Below are positions 10,079 through 21,329 of a stretch of DNA of 64,000 bases, piece by piece; within the stretch, counting starts at the first letter, position 1; each line of letters starts with the position of its first letter. The stretch spans positions 10,809,870 to 10,873,869 of the forward strand of contig CM066317.1 of assembly GCA_033807775.1 (NCBI GenBank). Direction: 5' to 3'. A program made the translations under genes and the position numbers. This stretch comes from Saussurea involucrata. Its lineage: Eukaryota > Streptophyta > Magnoliopsida > Asterales > Asteraceae. The notes beneath the pieces were generated by a model, which saw only the letters and a program-made list of their open reading frames with translations, did no database searches and was not told the DNA's origin.

Positions 10079-13000
10079 ATGCCCATTGATTTCAAAGAAT
10101 TTCAAGAAAAGTTATCCACTGGGTTTAGACCATGGCAGCGTTCCTTCCAATTCTGGGTTCGGGCCGTCGATATCTATACTGGTTATAAGGTAAAAGATTC
10201 GAACAATCGATAGAAAGCAAGACCCCAATTTTGAGGGTTTCTTGATTTTTTGATTTTTTGATTTTTTTTGTGGTGGTGGGTTATTAGGTGTTTCAGGTTC
10301 GAGTTAATCTTGTGAAGGATGTGGAGAAGGCAGAGGCAATGTGGGAGAGACAACATGAGCATGCGGCTGAAAAAGTTTATTCCATGTGCTCTGACATGGG
10401 TGGGTTCTTTCTCAAGGTTGGTTTTTTATCCAAGATTTTGAATATTTTTAATGATGAATGTTGTTATTATGGCTTTTTATAGAGTCTTGATGTGTAATTC
10501 GATTTGGGTTTTTAGGATTTGTGTTGTATATGATGGATTGGTTTGGTTCTTGATCAGAGATTTTGAATCTTCTTTTATGATGAATGTCTTTATAATGGCT
10601 TTTTTATAGAGTCTTGATGTGTAATTTGTTGTATATGATAGATTGGGTTGGTTCTTGATCAAAGATTTTGTATCTTTTTATGATGAATGTTGTTATTATG
10701 GCATTTTATAGAGTCTTGATGTGTAATTCGGTTTGGGTTTTTAGGATTTCTGCTATATATGACGGATTGGGTTGGTTCTTGATCCCAGATTTTGAATCTT
10801 TTTATGATGAATGTTGTTATTATGACCTTTTTATAGAGTCTTGAAGTGTAATTCGATTTGGGTTTTTAGGATTTCTGTTGTATATGATGGATTGGGTTGG
10901 TTTGATGCAAAATTTCTGGTCTTTTTATGATCTAGTGTTGTTATTATGCCTTTTTATAGACTGTTCATGCGTAATTCGATTTGGGTTTTGGGATTCTTTT
11001 TGGGTAACCATGGGTTTGTGGGCCAACCTACACAGCTACACTCACCGACCAATTCCCGGGAAATCACGAATAGCCTGGAGTCATAGCATTAGCAAGTGAA
11101 CCTCCATGGCCACAAGGGCTTTGGCAACGCCTAGATTCGAACCCGAGGAATATGCAATTTCCACTACATCCAAGTGGTTTTGGGATTTTTGTTGTATGAT
11201 GAATTGGGTTGGGTAAATTGGCAAGTTTTTAAAAAACCGAGAGTATTTAGGCGTGTGCTTTGGGGGTTGAGCCTTGGCCTTGTGACTGCAATGTCGCAAT
11301 TTCGAATCATGAAGGACTTAGGGGCCATTTACCAGGTAAGTGCTTACAACTTACCGTGTGTCACTTACCTTCCGGATGAGCATGACAACATACTAGAATC
11401 TTACCCGGTAAGAGGCATAGGAAGGACCGAAAATCTTACCCAATAAGTGAGGTAGAAAACATTTCCCTGTTAAGCGCTTAGAGGGTAAACGATGCTTACC
11501 AACAGGGTTGGGTTCCGGTGAGAAGTTAAGTTAACGTGAGAAGCGTGAGAAGTGGTTATCAACCGTTGGATGCACATTAGGATGAGATGCACCGGATCAA
11601 TCCCCGTATCAAGCGCGATTCATGGGTGGGCTTGAGATTTAAAGTGATCAAGGGTTCAAATCCACTTCTCATGTTAACTCAACTTCTCACACGATTTTTA
11701 TATGGAACCCGATTAGACCACTCTCCAAAAGAGTCAAGAAATCTTGATGCATGGGGGTTGTTGTTTTGCGTGTCTTGATTGTAAATTATAATACTTATTA
11801 TGTAATAAAGGCTGAATCTTGATGTAAAAAATTGGGAATTTGTTAGATTGCTCAAGTTCTTGGGAAGCCAGACTTAGCACCGGCTGCATGGGTGAGGAGG
11901 TTGGTTACTCTGTGTGATCAAGCTCCTGCAACACCATCTAACATGGTGCAACTTGTTCTCGAGAAGGAGTTGGGTAAAAGCGTCGATGAAATGTTTGAAA
12001 TATTCGAATGGGATCCAATCGGGTCTGCTTCAATTGCACAGGTAGCTCCTTTATACAACTCACTCTTATTTTTTAATTGTTATCACCGAAGATATTTGGT
12101 TGTATGACCCTAAAAACCTGCACTTGTTGCTCTACTTTTTAGGGTAGAGGTCAGGTCTGCTTATGTCTTACCCATCCGGGCCCCACCTCCTCCACCTTCT
12201 GGTGGGATATACTTGTTTGGTTTGGCATAGCCGCATAGAGATGGCCAAAATTGGGCCCGGCCCGCTTACGATTTTTATGAAACTTCACTGCCTGGACCAG
12301 GACCGGGACCGGGTTATACATAGGCCCGATTTTTTAGAAAAAAATAAGTTTTTATAAATTATATATCAAGGTTTCAATATTTCTACAAGATTTTCAAGTT
12401 CTTTTTTTCATAAAATTTTAATTTTTTTTAGTTTTTCAAGTTCTTTTTGATGTTTTTCTGGTTCTTTTTGCCGTTTTTCAAGTTTTTGTAAGTGTTCCAA
12501 TACCGAATCTCAAAAATCGTAATTATAAAAACATCTATTAACATTTTCATGTAAAAAAGATATAAGTAAATATTTTAGAAGTGTATTTGAATGACCCAAT
12601 TAGAGATTTTAAAATGTATTTCAATAAGATATTGTCCAAAAAAAAGATTGATCTTTGGAAGAAAAAAATTGGGACCAGTTTGGGCCTGGCCCCGGACCGG
12701 TGTGGTTCTAGGGACCGGTTATAAAACATGGAGACCGGGGTGGTTTTTGGTCGGGACCGGTTACAAAAAGGGAATCAAGGACCGGGACCGATTTGGAACT
12801 TGGCACCCATTTTGGACCATCTTCTAGTTTGGTTTACATTAAAAGCCCACTCCCGGCTTGTTAGTAGGGCCCACCAAATAAATGCTTGTTCCGTTTGGAG
12901 TTGATCACTTTGAATGTAAAACATTCTTGAATCCATACGCCCGGCCCATGGTGTTGGTTCACTCGAGATGCTTTTGTGTTCGAAAGAATTGAATTCAATC

Positions 13001-15683
13001 ACCAATATGTAATATCGTTGTTTTTTCTTTCAATTTAGGTTCATCGAGCTCGACTAAAAGGCGGCAAGAATGATGTTGTCGTCAAGGTGAGCCTACCTAG
13101 ACAATGGTTCCATCTCATTATTAAGGGTAGAATTGGAAAATAGACACTTACTGTTTGAAATGGGCACTTATTTTGAGACAAACCGGAAAAAAAAATGTGG
13201 ACACTTATTTTGGTACCGAGGGAGTGGGCTTTCGGTATCATTCCTTTGTGATTAAAAGGTACGGGTAAAAGAGTATTTTTCTAACCATTATCTACGCTAT
13301 AGGTACAACATCCCGGTGTTCAAGATTTGATGATGACCGATCTCAAAAATTTGAAAACTTTTGCGTTATGCATACAAAAAACGGACATAAAATTTGATTT
13401 CTTCTCGGTGTGTAAAGAAATGGAGAAACAGGTGAAGACCAATAGTATTCGGCTATTATGGACGCTCGTTTTTTTCCGTAATATGCTAATTTTGTTTCCG
13501 TTAATGTCATTCAAGATAGGGTATGAATTCGATTTCACAAGAGAAGCCGATGCCATGGATAGAATTAGAACTTTTCTACACACGGTTAACCGGAAATCAC
13601 CCGTTAAAGTGCCACGGGTTATACGGGGTGCCGTCACCAGGTGAGTAACGATAAATGTCTAAAATGCCCTTCATAGTTAAACATGCAGTATCCGTTTTTT
13701 TATATTCTTTCGTTCCAAAATTGCGTAGGAGGGTGTTGGTGATGGAATACATGGATGGGGTCCCGATCCTGAATCTTGGAGACGAGATCATGAAAAGAGG
13801 AATAAATCCCGATAGTAAGATGGCGGCAGCAGCAAAGCAGTAAGCTCCACAGACGCAGAAATAGTCAAAGTTTACGCAGAAAGGGTTTTTTCTGCGTAAG
13901 GATTGGTTTTCGGCAAAAATAAAGAAATAAAAAAAGGATTGGTTTTCGGCCAAAAAAATTAAAAAATCTATCCTTACGCAGAAAAGCGCAAACAATCCTA
14001 AATTTACACTTTACACCCTTATAGTTAGTTAATTTACCGTATATCCTTTACTTTTTCATTTTACACCTTTATTATATTAACATACATGATTGTATATTAA
14101 CTAAATACATCAAAAAAATACGTTTTTTTTACAAATTACACCGTTGTAATCGTCTTGAGAAGGCGTAATCGTAGCTAGCGCAATCTTTAAATGCAGGAAC
14201 ATCCTAAAAAGTCTTACTCTTGCGTATGGACAAATGATACTCAAGAGCGGATTCTTTCATGCGGATCCCCACCCCGGGAATATTCTCATTTGTAAAGGCT
14301 CGGAGGTAAGCATGCAACCAAATTTCTATTTTTATTTTCGGAGATAAGCATGCAACCAAACGCATGGTCGAACATGATTAAATTCTATTTCAATTCCTGC
14401 AAACCAAACGGATTAATGCTTTCAATGCTATATTTTGATCATTTTTTATCTATTGTTTTTAGGTTGCACTGCTTGACTATGGACAAGTGAAAGATCTTCC
14501 AAACGCCTTGAGGCTTGGTTATGCCAATCTGGTTCTTGCTATAGCCGATAACGATCACACGAAGGCGTCAGAAGGATTCCGGTAAATATTCGTATGCAAA
14601 TTACATGAATTCTAACCAAAGGGTCATTGGCCCAGCCGTACCCGGGTTACTGTAAAATCCCACATTGGTTGGGAAAAGGAACAAAGGTTGCCTTATAAGG
14701 GACCAGATACCTCTTTTATTAGACGTGTTTTAAAACCGCGAGTCCAGGTGTGGACAATATCTGGTACGATTAGCCTGAGTGTGCGTGAGTATCTTGCCGC
14801 ATATAAATATTATATATTTCAAAAGAAATTTATACGAAAGTATAATTGTATCAGGGAACTTGGCATAGATACGTTAAGTCTATGTTCGGATGAACGGGCG
14901 GAATTGTTTAAGCTAGCTCAGGTAATGTTCGATACGAAGTTGCCGGACGGGGTCAAGGTTTTGCAGCCGTTTTCAGAAGATTCTTCTATAAAGAAGGTCG
15001 CTGTTCGGGTATGTATATATGCGAATTTAACTTCAAATATGAAGAAAAAATGATGTTTTTGAAAAATTTTCCCTAAATTATTCGTAGTCTCGATGTTAGT
15101 AATTTAAGTGTGGCAGATGTGGGAGTCTAACGGATATGATGGTTAGGGTTTCCCGGAAGAACTGTTTTCTGTTCTTCGGACGGTGCAATTGTTGAGAGGG
15201 CTTAGCGTCGGTCTAGGAATCAATTACTCGTGTGCGGAGCAATGGAGACCAATTGCCGAAGAAGCTTTATATCTTGCAGGAAGACTAAAAGGTGCGCAAG
15301 TGTTTATATCTTGTGATCACGTGTGTGTATAGGCATGGGATCATGTGAGAAGTGCTTTTAAACCGTTGATCGTTTTTAATCAAATACCCTCCCATGAATT
15401 GCTGCTTAAAAGGGAATTGATTCGGTGCATCTCATCCTAATGTTCGTTCATTTCTCATCCAACGGTTGATAACCACTTCTCACGTTAACTTCAACTTCTC
15501 ACCGGAACCCAACCCTATATATATCCTGTTTCAGAGATTGTCGCGTTTTCGTGAAATGGTTTTGAACCTCCACCTATGTGTGTGTGTGGAGTTGGTAAAT
15601 TGTTTCTGTTGTTCGCAGTCGAGGATATGAAGAGCATGGAACGGCATAAACGTGGGTTTTTGAGAAGAATTTTGCGGTGGTGA
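10079..15683 (+). CDS. ABC1/UbiB-family atypical kinase (ATH9-like)
   Basis: Twelve exons with consistent phases encode 479 aa: 10079-10189, 10288-10416, 11847-12041, 13039-13086, 13303-13431, 13516-13640, 13729-13839, 14197-14305, 14463-14581, 14855-15008, 15147-15291, 15619-15683. The protein matches the ABC1 atypical kinase family (UbiB/ADCK) and closely resembles Arabidopsis ATH9; relatives act on lipid or quinone metabolism in mitochondria or plastids, but the substrate here is unknown. Visible motifs are the alanine-rich loop GSASIAQVH (about residues 139-147), the nucleotide-binding lysine in VVVK161, GYEFDFTREADAM (exon 6), hinge VLVMEYMDGVPI, catalytic-loop-like HADPHPGN (304-311) and metal-binding LLDYGQ (322-327). 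The family KxGQ motif reads KIAQ (80-83) and is split by intron 2. There is no obvious N-terminal targeting peptide. Introns 2, 3 and 11 are filled with repeats. Confidence 0.93.
10417..10990 (+). repeat. Imperfect tandem repeat in intron 2 of the ABC1 kinase gene
   Basis: About five copies of a 100-130-bp unit, recognisable by AGAGTCTTGATGTGTAATTC, TTTTATGATGAATG and GGATTGGGTTGG. The copies near 10481, 10609, 10711, 10836 and 10960 differ by small indels. Because each unit can be read across the first exon-intron junction, it probably arose by local duplication within the intron. Confidence 0.8.
10995..11185 (-). mobile_element. SINE in intron 2, minus orientation
   Basis: On the minus strand an A-box-like TGGATGTAGTGG is followed by a B box in GGGTTCGAATCTAGG (near 11130-11145). 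A body then contains GCCCTTGTGGCC and TAGCTGTGTAGGTTGGCCC. This is the tRNA-derived head plus body layout of plant SINEs. The frame that covers it on the minus strand has no meaning as protein. Confidence 0.6.
11316..11510. mobile_element. MITE remnant of the TTACCCGGTAAG type
   Basis: Starts TTAGGGGCCATTTACC and carries repeated CTTACCCGGTAAG-like words, as does the block at 54440-54560 and 54900-55010. The right end is not clear. Confidence 0.4.
11510..11720. repeat. Repeat copy in intron 2, inverted copy in intron 11
   Basis: The stretch GGTTCCGGTGAGAAGTTAA ... GTGAGAAGTGGTTATCAACC ... GATGAGATGCACCG is found in reverse orientation at about 15340-15525, in intron 11 of the same gene. It looks like one family of small non-autonomous elements inserted twice in opposite directions. 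Confidence 0.6.
12120..12222 (+). mobile_element. 3' part of a SINE in intron 3
   Basis: GGGTAGAGGTCAGGTCTGC, TATGTCTTACCC and CCACCTTCTGGTGGGATATAC match the characteristic 3' body of a widespread plant SINE type (TS-like). The pol III promoter head is not recognisable upstream, so the copy is 5'-truncated. Confidence 0.6.
12236..12826. mobile_element. hAT-type MITE in intron 3
   Basis: Ends TAGAGATGGCCAAAATTGGG and, reverse complemented, TAGAAGATGGTCCAAAATGGG form the TIR. Subterminal ACCGGGACCGG words occur at both sides. The right flank is GTTTGGTT (12827-12834). The same 8 bases occur at 12215-12222, 13 bp outside the left TIR, so either the left end extends to 12223 or a small filler was added. 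The element is non-coding. Confidence 0.65.
14640..14800 (+). mobile_element. Small LTR/TRIM-like fragment in intron 9
   Basis: TGTAAAATCCCACATTGGTTGGG followed by CCTTATAAGGGACC resembles the start and TATA region of short plant LTRs. No partner LTR or TSD was found. It sits within the intron between 14582 and 14854. Confidence 0.35.
15340..15525. repeat. Repeat copy in intron 11 (inverted relative to 11510-11720)
   Basis: Shares GATGCACCGAATC-type, AACGGTTGATAACCACTTCTCAC and CTTCTCACCGGAACCC words, in reverse complement, with the copy in intron 2. The two copies could pair in a pre-mRNA. Confidence 0.6.
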
Positions 15684-16015
15684 TCAATATGGTGTCGGGT
15701 TTGTGGTAGAGTCTAGCCATTTATTTATGAACAATGTATAAATAAGTTGATAAGAAAGACGGTATGCTTCCCCTCGAGAGATGCTCCCCCTCAAAATATG
15801 CATATATTTGAGAGAGCATAATCTCATGGTTAAAAGATAAAAAGCTCCCCCTCAAATTAATAACAAATTATAAAATTTGAGGGACAATAAAATATGCATA
15901 AAAAAAAAGCATATAATAGACATAAAACAAAATAACCTAAAAGAAACATTTGCACCAAAAAAAAGGATCTTAAGGCTTCGATTTTTCGGTTAATTTTATG
16001 TGAGCAAAAATTACC
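15684..16015. other. 3' flank of the kinase gene with polypurine-tract-like pieces
   Basis: No gene. On the minus strand TTTGAGGGGGAGC occurs twice (near 15784-15796 and 15843-15856), the form of the polypurine tract that precedes the 3' LTR of copia elements. They lie downstream, in element orientation, of the gag at 16314-17534, but no 3' LTR follows. They may be what is left of the copia 3' end. Confidence 0.4.
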
Positions 16016-16165
16016 ACGTATTATGACCTCGTCAGGGAACACGTATTATATCCTCGTCAGGAAACACGTATTGTATCCTCGCCAGGAAACACGTATTATA
16101 TCCTCGTCAGGAAACACGTATTATATCCTCGTCAGGAAACACGTATTATATCCTCGTCAGGAAAC
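16016..16165 (+). repeat. 25-bp minisatellite, six copies
   Basis: Six head-to-tail copies of ACGTATTATATCCTCGTCAGG plus AAAC, with no spacers and only a few substitutions (copies 1 and 3). Four of the six are identical. The repeats touch each other directly, so this is not a CRISPR-type array. Confidence 0.95.
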
Positions 16166-16313
16166 ACCTACAAAAGGCAAAGAAAATTTTTCGTGGTACC
16201 CTTTTCTTATGGGTCCTTTTAACAGTTAGTATAAAACATAAACTGCAAAAAAAAATTAAAATATGTTGTCGACATAAAATAAAACATGACAACATACAAT
16301 CCACAAAATTTGT

Positions 16314-17534
16314 TTAAAACCACAAACGCATCCCACCGGGATTGTCAACATTAAACATTCCTTTCGGAATCCATTTTTTAACCATTTTAATTTTGCGATT
16401 GTATTTATCATACACATAAAATGAAGCATTTATATTCGCATTATTTTTAGGTCTAGAAAAATTACTATTATACATACGAGCATACGGTTTCCTCCCATAA
16501 TTCACATTTTTCATTTTTGACATATATGGGGGTTTTTGCACATAAGGTTTTCTCGTTTCAACTTTAGGTGGTTCAAAACACTTTTTAATTTGAATACACG
16601 AGCACGTATCAATACATGTATTAGAACCAATGCCTTTTCTACAATTAATGCGATTAGACATATTTAGCATTTTTAACACTTTATCATTGCTATTTTGAAA
16701 TGCTTTAGCTAACATATTATCTTTTTCATATAAATCGCATTTAGCTTTTAAACAAGCATTATCATTTATGAGAATATCACATTTTGCACATATGTCATTT
16801 TCTTCTATTCTTTTATCTAAACATGCAAGTTTCTCATTTAAAACATCACATGATTTGCAAACAATATTTTCGCATGCTTTCTTTTCTAAAGTGATAACTT
16901 TATCATTTAACTCATTTTTGATTTTATTATCACATGCAATGGTTTGTTTACAATTATTCAACTCATTTTGACATAATAATAATTCTTCTTTTAATTTAGC
17001 ATTCTCATTTTTATAACTATTTACGAGAACAATCAATTTTTGAAAAGAGACATTTAGCATATCAATATCATCATCGTTATCACTACAACTAGAATAACTT
17101 GAGTATGAAGTACATACCTCTTTCTCGCAGTCGACGATGAGACAAGTTTCTTCATTTCTTTGATCTCGGGTTTCGTCTCTCTTTTCTTTTGAGTTTTCAC
17201 CATAGGTGATGTTCAAGTTCTCCCAAATATCACGAGCAGTTTCAAAGAGATAAACACGCTCAATATCATCGTTAGTAAGAACCGAAAAGAGAAAATTTTT
17301 GGCTTCATAATTTAGACAACAATTATCCTTATCTTCTTCGGACCATTCCGAGCTAGGTTTTTCAACAACTTTGTTGTTTTGAAATTTTGTGGGTTTGAAA
17401 TTTCCTTTAATAATAATATCCCAAATATTTTGATTTATCCCACGAACATAACGTTCAAAAGAATTTGCCCAAAGATCAAAATTTTCGAAATCAATAAGAA
17501 GAGATTTAGAAAAACAAGCATTTTGTTGAGCCAT
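16314..17534 (-). pseudogene. Ty1-copia gag-like protein, internally deleted
   Basis: A 406-aa frame beginning MAQQNACFSKSLLIDFENFD. Residues about 10-120 match the DUF4219/UBN2-type copia Gag: FDLWANSFERYVRGI, then SEWSEEDKDNCCLNYEAKN and LFETARDIWENLNITYGENS. In intact gags of this class a further stretch follows TYEG(N)S; here it jumps directly to a charged segment, so an internal deletion is likely. Residues about 150-300 are a coiled-coil-like, Cys-rich region (CKSCDVL, CAKCDIL, CLKAKCDL). No CCHC zinc knuckle (CX2CX4HX4C) is visible, and no protease, integrase or reverse transcriptase follows. The frame sits 48 bp downstream (minus strand) of a primer-binding site and LTR, the correct order for 5' LTR-gag. 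Confidence 0.75.
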
Positions 17535-17581
17535 AACAAAAACGGATTTAAAAAATTAAATAGACGATTTTTGAAAGCCCC

Positions 17582-17593
17582 GCTCTGATACCA
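17582..17593 (-). other. Primer-binding site for initiator tRNA-Met
   Basis: On the minus strand the sequence reads TGGTATCAGAGC, complementary to the 3' end of plant initiator tRNA-Met, the usual copia primer. It lies 2 bp after the LTR end (TAACA). Confidence 0.85.
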
Positions 17594-17595
17594 AT

Positions 17596-18740
17596 TGTTA
17601 GACAACCTAGGGGGGGTAAGGTTGTATTTAAATAATTTTACTTTCAAAAAACCTTTTATAAAAATATCTTAATAATGTAAATACAACAGAGTATATGAAA
17701 ACACAACAGATATGTATAAATACAGGATAATATAAATACAGTAAATAAAGCAGAGTATATATACAATAATTATATAAACAGATATAATTAAATGCACAGC
17801 GGAAATATAAAGAGATAAGGGATAGAGATACTTGACACGGAGATTTAGTGATCTACCACAACTTGGTAAATCACTAGCCGAGACACTTCCCGACACGATC
17901 CAATAAACGTATTCTTTACGGTAGAATACAAACCAAATACAAAGGTAAGCAATAGGCTCTCAAGCTTCAGCTTATTGAGATATACAAGATCACACACCCG
18001 TTATTCAAACACTTACAAGAGGAGTATAACTCACAATGGAAATCACTCTTGTATAATATTTATCACTTGGATATTTTATAAAAACGTTTTATAAAATAAA
18101 TATGTAGTGATAATATGTAGTATGGAATATTAGTTGGGAGAGATCAGATGAGGAGATGGCTGTTGGTTTGTATCTGTATTGTATGTATTTCTTCTCCACC
18201 ATCGCATGCATTATATAGCAGCTCTTCCAACGGATATAAGCATCCGCGGTATACCGCCAAAAGCACGCGGTATACCGTGCAGTAAAAAAAGTACTTTTGC
18301 AGAAGAGAAAGTCAACCCTGCAAAACAAACGTAAACTTGTACCCGCGGTATACCTGCTAAACACCGCGGTATACCGCCCAGACAAAAGTACGACCAATCA
18401 ATCAGAGATCTACAGTAAGCCGCCGCGGTATACCTGCTGAACCTCGCGGTATACCTGCGTCAGAAAAGGACAGTTTCTCAAAAACCTTATTTAATTAAAA
18501 TCATTAATGGTTTTTAGAAATATCCAAGTGGTATATTATTTTAGGGTGTTTATCATTATAAATTATAAACACTAATGACAACGTAAATCTTCCGTCTTGA
18601 ACTCTTCAGATAAAATCTTCGTGTTCTTCAAGAACTGTACACTTGGATTGGATTGTTAGATAAACAATAATACGGTGTGTTTGTAATCATCAAAATAAAT
18701 ATATATAAATATATAGAGATGTGGTACACTTGCACCAACA
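17596..18740 (-). mobile_element. 5' LTR of the truncated copia element
   Basis: On the minus strand it begins TGTTGGTGCAAGTG (18740) and ends CTAACA (17596), immediately followed by the tRNA-Met primer-binding site. It is 1145 bp. The region 18244-18461 holds six copies of the word CGCGGTATACC. No second LTR is present in the window and pol is missing, so the element is 5' LTR plus partial gag only. The right boundary abuts exactly the start of the 18741-20390 duplication. Confidence 0.8.
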
Positions 18741-20390
18741 AGTCTGAATATAACACATATTCAAACCTCATTTTCATGCTTACCTTTCTTTCTATCTCTG
18801 TACTTGTGAAATAATAATACTTGCCATTGCCATTGCCATTGCCATTTGAGCCCCTATTGGCTATTAGGATTAGGGGACCCTTCATGGCCTGATTCTTTGG
18901 TTGAGATAGGTTTTGATTCAGAATTCTGTCTATTATTGTTTTTCTTTTTCTAAAAGTGTTTGAAACCATACATAGTCGATGCAGAAGTTCATTGGTCCTA
19001 CTATTTGTGGAGTCAAGTTGGCAAATGCGGGTAAATCCTTGTTAATTGAATGGCTCAACTTTTTTAACCATCTTATCAAACTAATTATTAGAACGTATTT
19101 GATGTCCTGATTAGAGATGTGCAAACTGGTTAATCGTTAATTGGTTCGCTAATGTCCATGTGTCCTTGACGGATTGATCCAAAAAAAACCTACAAAGTCT
19201 TTCTTATTCTTGACCATTTGAAGATGCTCATATCTCTCGATGATCTCAAGAACCATGTGTTGGTCGAATATAACACATATTCATAAATCAATCATGTAAA
19301 TACATCAGTCTGAATATGTGTTATATTCAGACTGAATAATTCCATATATTCCGTTTGAATATAACACATATATACGATTTCACATAAAAAACGGTTAAAA
19401 CGAAAAAAAAAACTATATCATGATGGATGTCATATCGAAGAGCACGAAATTCTCGTTTTTTGATGTAATTTGTTTGATTAAAATGTTAGTAATTTTTTAG
19501 ATAATTTATTTTAAAATTTAAGGGGGTAAAAGTTTTTTAATTAAAAAAGAAAATAAAAAGTCAACAAAAATGGGCGCTGATTCTAATCTTGACGAAAATA
19601 CCCCTAAAGCTGAATTTTAGGAATGACTTAAATATGGCTGCGATCAATGGACGAGATTTGTCCTCATGTTTACAATTGAATTTGAGTTTTCATTTGAACT
19701 TTCCTCTCTCTCTCTCTATATATATATATATATGCTAGATAAATACCTGCGCGCGATGCGACGCGGAGTATCTAAAATCTAAAGCCGAGAATTCGAAAAA
19801 ATAATTTTGTTTCATGTTTATATTTATACGCTTTTAAATCGCATATCAGATGTATAAAATTAAAGGTCAATATGGTTAATTGGTCAAAAAAATTAGAGGA
19901 AATAATATAATCATGATTAAGAAAGTATAAATAATTAAATATACTATACTAAAATATTTGCATATTTATATTTTTGAAAAAGGTTCGAACTCATAATCCA
20001 AAAGTCAGTTGATAAGTTATATCTTTTTTTCCATGTAATTAAATCTCTTATGATAATCTAAGGGTGTTTCGTTGACAGAACACTACAAGAAAATTGGGCA
20101 ACAGTGACGAAAATTAGTGAGGGAAAAAATCCCTCACTAATTAGCGAGGGATTAGCGAGGGATTGACCACTAACCCAATCCCTCGCTAATCCCTCACTAA
20201 TTAGCGATGGATATGCGAGGGATTGGGTTAGTGGTCAATCCCTCGCTAATCCCTCGCTAATTAGTGAGAGATTTTTTCACTCACTAATTTTCGTCACTGT
20301 TGCCCAATTTTCACTGTTGCTCAATCTCTCGCTAATCCCTCACTAATTAGCGACGGATTGGGTTTGTGATTAATCTCTCATTAATCCGTC
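18741..20390 (+). repeat. Direct duplication of about 1.65 kb, copy 1
   Basis: Nearly identical to 21799-23447 (offset about 3058 bp, drifting by a few bases through small indels). Differences are few, for example a run of 8 versus 7 A residues near 19180/22240. It contains, in order, the inner part and right arm of a foldback element, a Helitron-type 3' hairpin region, and a CACTA-like hairpin. The 113- and 63-aa minus-strand frames repeated in both copies show no protein family. Confidence 0.9.
20081..20310. mobile_element. CACTA-like hairpin element, copy 1
   Basis: Begins CACTACAAGAAAATTGGGC, the typical terminus of plant CACTA (En/Spm) transposons. It is followed by an arm rich in AATTAGCGAGGGATT that is repeated in inverted orientation, closing with CGTCACTGTTGCCCAATTTT near 20310. 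The expected right terminus CTTGTAGTG is absent; instead the arm words continue to about 20450. It is best read as a truncated foldback derivative. Confidence 0.6.
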
Positions 20391-21329
20391 GCTAATTAGT
20401 GAGGGATTGGGGTTGTGATTAATCTCTCATTAATCCCTCGCTAATCCGCGAATGGAATTTGATAGAATTGTAATTCGTCGAAGGAATTCGACTTTGAAGT
20501 AAATATTGATATGAAATTGCAAAAAGAAAATCACGACAATTTAGTGATTATTTGTATCAAATCTCATACCAATTTCAACAAATCTCATACTAATCACGAC
20601 ACATTAATTCGTATATATTTATGATATCTAACATATAATTAAATCAAAAAATATTCAATATTGGGCTCATTTCAAAGGTATTGACGAAGCGATTACAATG
20701 GTATAATTTGTAACAAATAGAAATGTTTTTAATGCATTTTAGTTCATATACATTATTTATATTTATATGATAAGAGTCTAAAATGAAAAATAAAAAAATA
20801 AGCGATTAAAAGTAAACTACATACCTAATTATAAGGGTAGTAAATGTAACGTATAAATTAAAAAAAATTGAATTAAGGAGAGATTTAAGGAGGAGTGAAT
20901 GTGGGTGTGCTAATTGAACTTATAATGTAAACTGCGTCCAGATACATGTTTAGGCGGAAAAATACTGAAGTCGGCTCACCAGAATACGACACGTGGCATG
21001 CTAGTTACTTATTTGTTATATGTATATATATATATAGGGTCAGGTTCAAGGAAAAACCTCAAAAAAAAACAAAAAAACTAAAGAACAGCCTAAGAGCCCT
21101 TCATCTGAGCGGTATGCACTTGTGCATACAGGTTATTTGTAACATGCATTTGTGCATATATGCACAAATGCATAATGCATAATATATATGAACAAATTGG
21201 GATTTTGGTGGGTGCATGCATGTATGTAGCCCACACTAGTAGTTTTGTTGGTCGAGTCCTTCCCAAAACAATGGCACGTGACATAGCATGTAACCCCATT
21301 CCGTGCATTTATTTATATATATATATATA
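20391..21329. other. AT-rich spacer between the duplicated copies
   Basis: No gene. 20450-20600 carries GAATGGAATTTGATAGAATT-type words like the MITE at 7765-8351. At 21030-21070 a TATA microsatellite is followed by AGGGTCAGGTTCAAGGAAAAACC, similar to the start of the foldback element at 21330. A 30-bp palindrome lies at 21144-21173. Confidence 0.4.
21144..21173. repeat. Perfect 30-bp palindrome
   Basis: ATGCATTTGTGCATA is followed directly by its exact reverse complement, with no spacer. It would form a cruciform or hairpin. The neighbourhood repeats GTGCATA/TGCATAATGCAT words. Confidence 0.9.

Noticed and set aside
15706..15714. AGTCT at 15710 as the second TSD of the copia element (AGTCT at 18741)
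   Set aside because: No LTR end adjoins it; a 5-base match is expected by chance.
16016..16165. CRISPR-like short direct repeats
   Set aside because: The 25-bp units abut with no spacers and the context is a plant genome, so it is a minisatellite.
18628..19124. 113-aa and 63-aa minus-strand frames, repeated at 21797-22182
   Set aside because: They lie inside a duplicated foldback element, have low-complexity stretches (GNGNGNG), and show no family. They are repeated because the DNA is duplicated.
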